From positions 1 through 5,303 of the forward strand of contig DGZL01000037.1 of the NCBI GenBank assembly GCA_002398515.1: 5,303 nucleotides of DNA, given 5' to 3'. This DNA comes from Firmicutes bacterium UBA4981. Lineage in GTDB: Bacteria; Bacillota; SHA-98; UBA4971. This document shows positions 4,873 to 5,303 of the stretch, one piece after another (position 1 is the first letter of the stretch; every line of letters starts with the position of its first letter). Made by a program: the position numbers and the translations under genes. The notes below the pieces were generated by a model that did not search any database, was not told the origin of the DNA, and saw only the letters and a list, made by a program, of their open reading frames with translations.

Positions 4873-5303
4873 CAGCGTGGTCCACCGACGAGCCGGAGGG
4901 CCCGGGCCAAGGAATTGCCTACAACGGGAATAATCGCTATCTCCCGGGAACTGAGTTCTCCGAGAAAAACCAAAGCCAATCCATATACAACCACACCTGT
5001 GAGGATTGCACAGGACGCAGATACCGCACAACTCAAAGTACGCATAAGCAGGAGACCGTTGATACCTTGGACTACCGGAAACATGATTGCAGAGCCTACT
5101 GCTGCGCGCCACCCTGTCATGAAAAGTTTGAGGCCTGCTCCTGTCAGTTTCCCACAATCGATCGTATTGAGGATCCCTGTTATGAGAAATCCAAGTCCGA
5201 TTCCAAAGGCAGCCCCTTTTATGTCTACTCCGGGAATCCCTGTAAAAACGTAATTGGCCAAAGTAGCGCAAGCTACCCCAATAAGCCCGTTTCTGAGGGG
5301 TAG
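4872..5303 (-). CDS. spoVB: SpoVB/polysaccharide flippase family membrane protein, C-terminal part (5' end beyond window)
   Basis: The open frame runs off the right edge without a start codon, so only the last 143 residues are visible; complete family members usually exceed 500. An internal TTG at 5261 could be mistaken for a start, but the frame continues upstream with LPLRNGLIGVACATLANYVF, which matches the family pattern. Four hydrophobic segments are visible at about residues 6-21, 30-46, 65-86 and 92-114. Family-like motifs are NYVFTGIPGVDIKGAAFG (17-34), KLTG (52-55) and a tail REIAIIPVVGNSL (120-132) followed by a short basic end. The MOP-superfamily SpoVB/MurJ-like proteins are multi-helix inner-membrane proteins that move lipid-linked polysaccharide or peptidoglycan precursors; SpoVB acts in spore cortex formation. 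Bacillota often carry several paralogues (SpoVB, YtgP, YkvU types), and the C-terminus alone cannot separate them, so the family is firmer than the symbol. It points the same way as the lactate operon but is separated from it by about 170 bases. Confidence 0.8.
   Translation of the reverse strand, partial: LPLRNGLIGVACATLANYVFTGIPGVDIKGAAFGIGLGFLITGILNTIDCGKLTGAGLKLFMTGWRAAVGSAIMFPVVQGINGLLLMRTLSCAVSASCAILTGVVVYGLALVFLGELSSREIAIIPVVGNSLARALRLVGGPR

Noticed and set aside
4822..5303. Plus-strand open frames and the 146-codon minus frame opposite the SpoVB-like gene
   Set aside because: They are rich in Arg, Pro and Ser with no family pattern. The minus frame at 4872-5303 shows clear membrane helices and SpoVB motifs instead.

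Overview
The window looks like part of the chromosome of an anaerobic, endospore-forming member of the Bacillota. The support is a SpoVB-type membrane protein, strong GGAGG-type ribosome binding sites, and an ETF-linked FAD dehydrogenase operon of the kind found in strict anaerobes. All five genes recognised lie on the minus strand, so the window reads right to left.

Layout from high to low coordinates. (1) 5303-4872: the last 143 codons of a SpoVB/polysaccharide-flippase family gene, whose 5' part lies beyond the window. (2) 4871-4699: an intergenic control region with two inverted repeats and weak promoter-like boxes. (3) 4698-694: a tightly packed four-gene operon. It encodes a GntR/FadR-family regulator with an FCD metal site, EtfB, EtfA, and a GlcD/LctD-type FAD-linked 2-hydroxyacid (probably lactate) dehydrogenase. 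The regulator and etfB overlap by 4 bases (ATGA), and the etfA-to-dehydrogenase gap is 5 bases with the preferred GTG start. (4) 693-1: a gene-free stretch of almost 700 bases.

The operon has the same order as lctA-lctB-lctC-lctD of Acetobacterium woodii, in which the Ldh/EtfAB complex couples lactate oxidation by NAD+ to oxidation of reduced ferredoxin. The likely role here is that the dehydrogenase oxidises lactate (or a related 2-hydroxyacid) to the 2-oxoacid and passes electrons to the EtfAB flavins, with the regulator responding to the substrate. Two differences stand out: EtfA lacks an N-terminal ferredoxin-like cysteine domain, and no lactate permease follows the dehydrogenase.

The gene-free left end holds the most unusual signal: at least eleven copies of the palindrome TGGTCGA-N3-TCGACCA between about 45 and 463, plus weaker ones at the edges. 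Their centre-to-centre distances (32, 41, 33, 33, 52, 32, 32, 63, 33, 51, 32) are all close to whole numbers of DNA helical turns. The array lies between two near-identical 20-base direct repeats (1-20 and 577-596). The second of these runs out of a perfect 12-bp hairpin. This looks like a phased protein-binding array or part of a mobile or repetitive element; its function is unknown.
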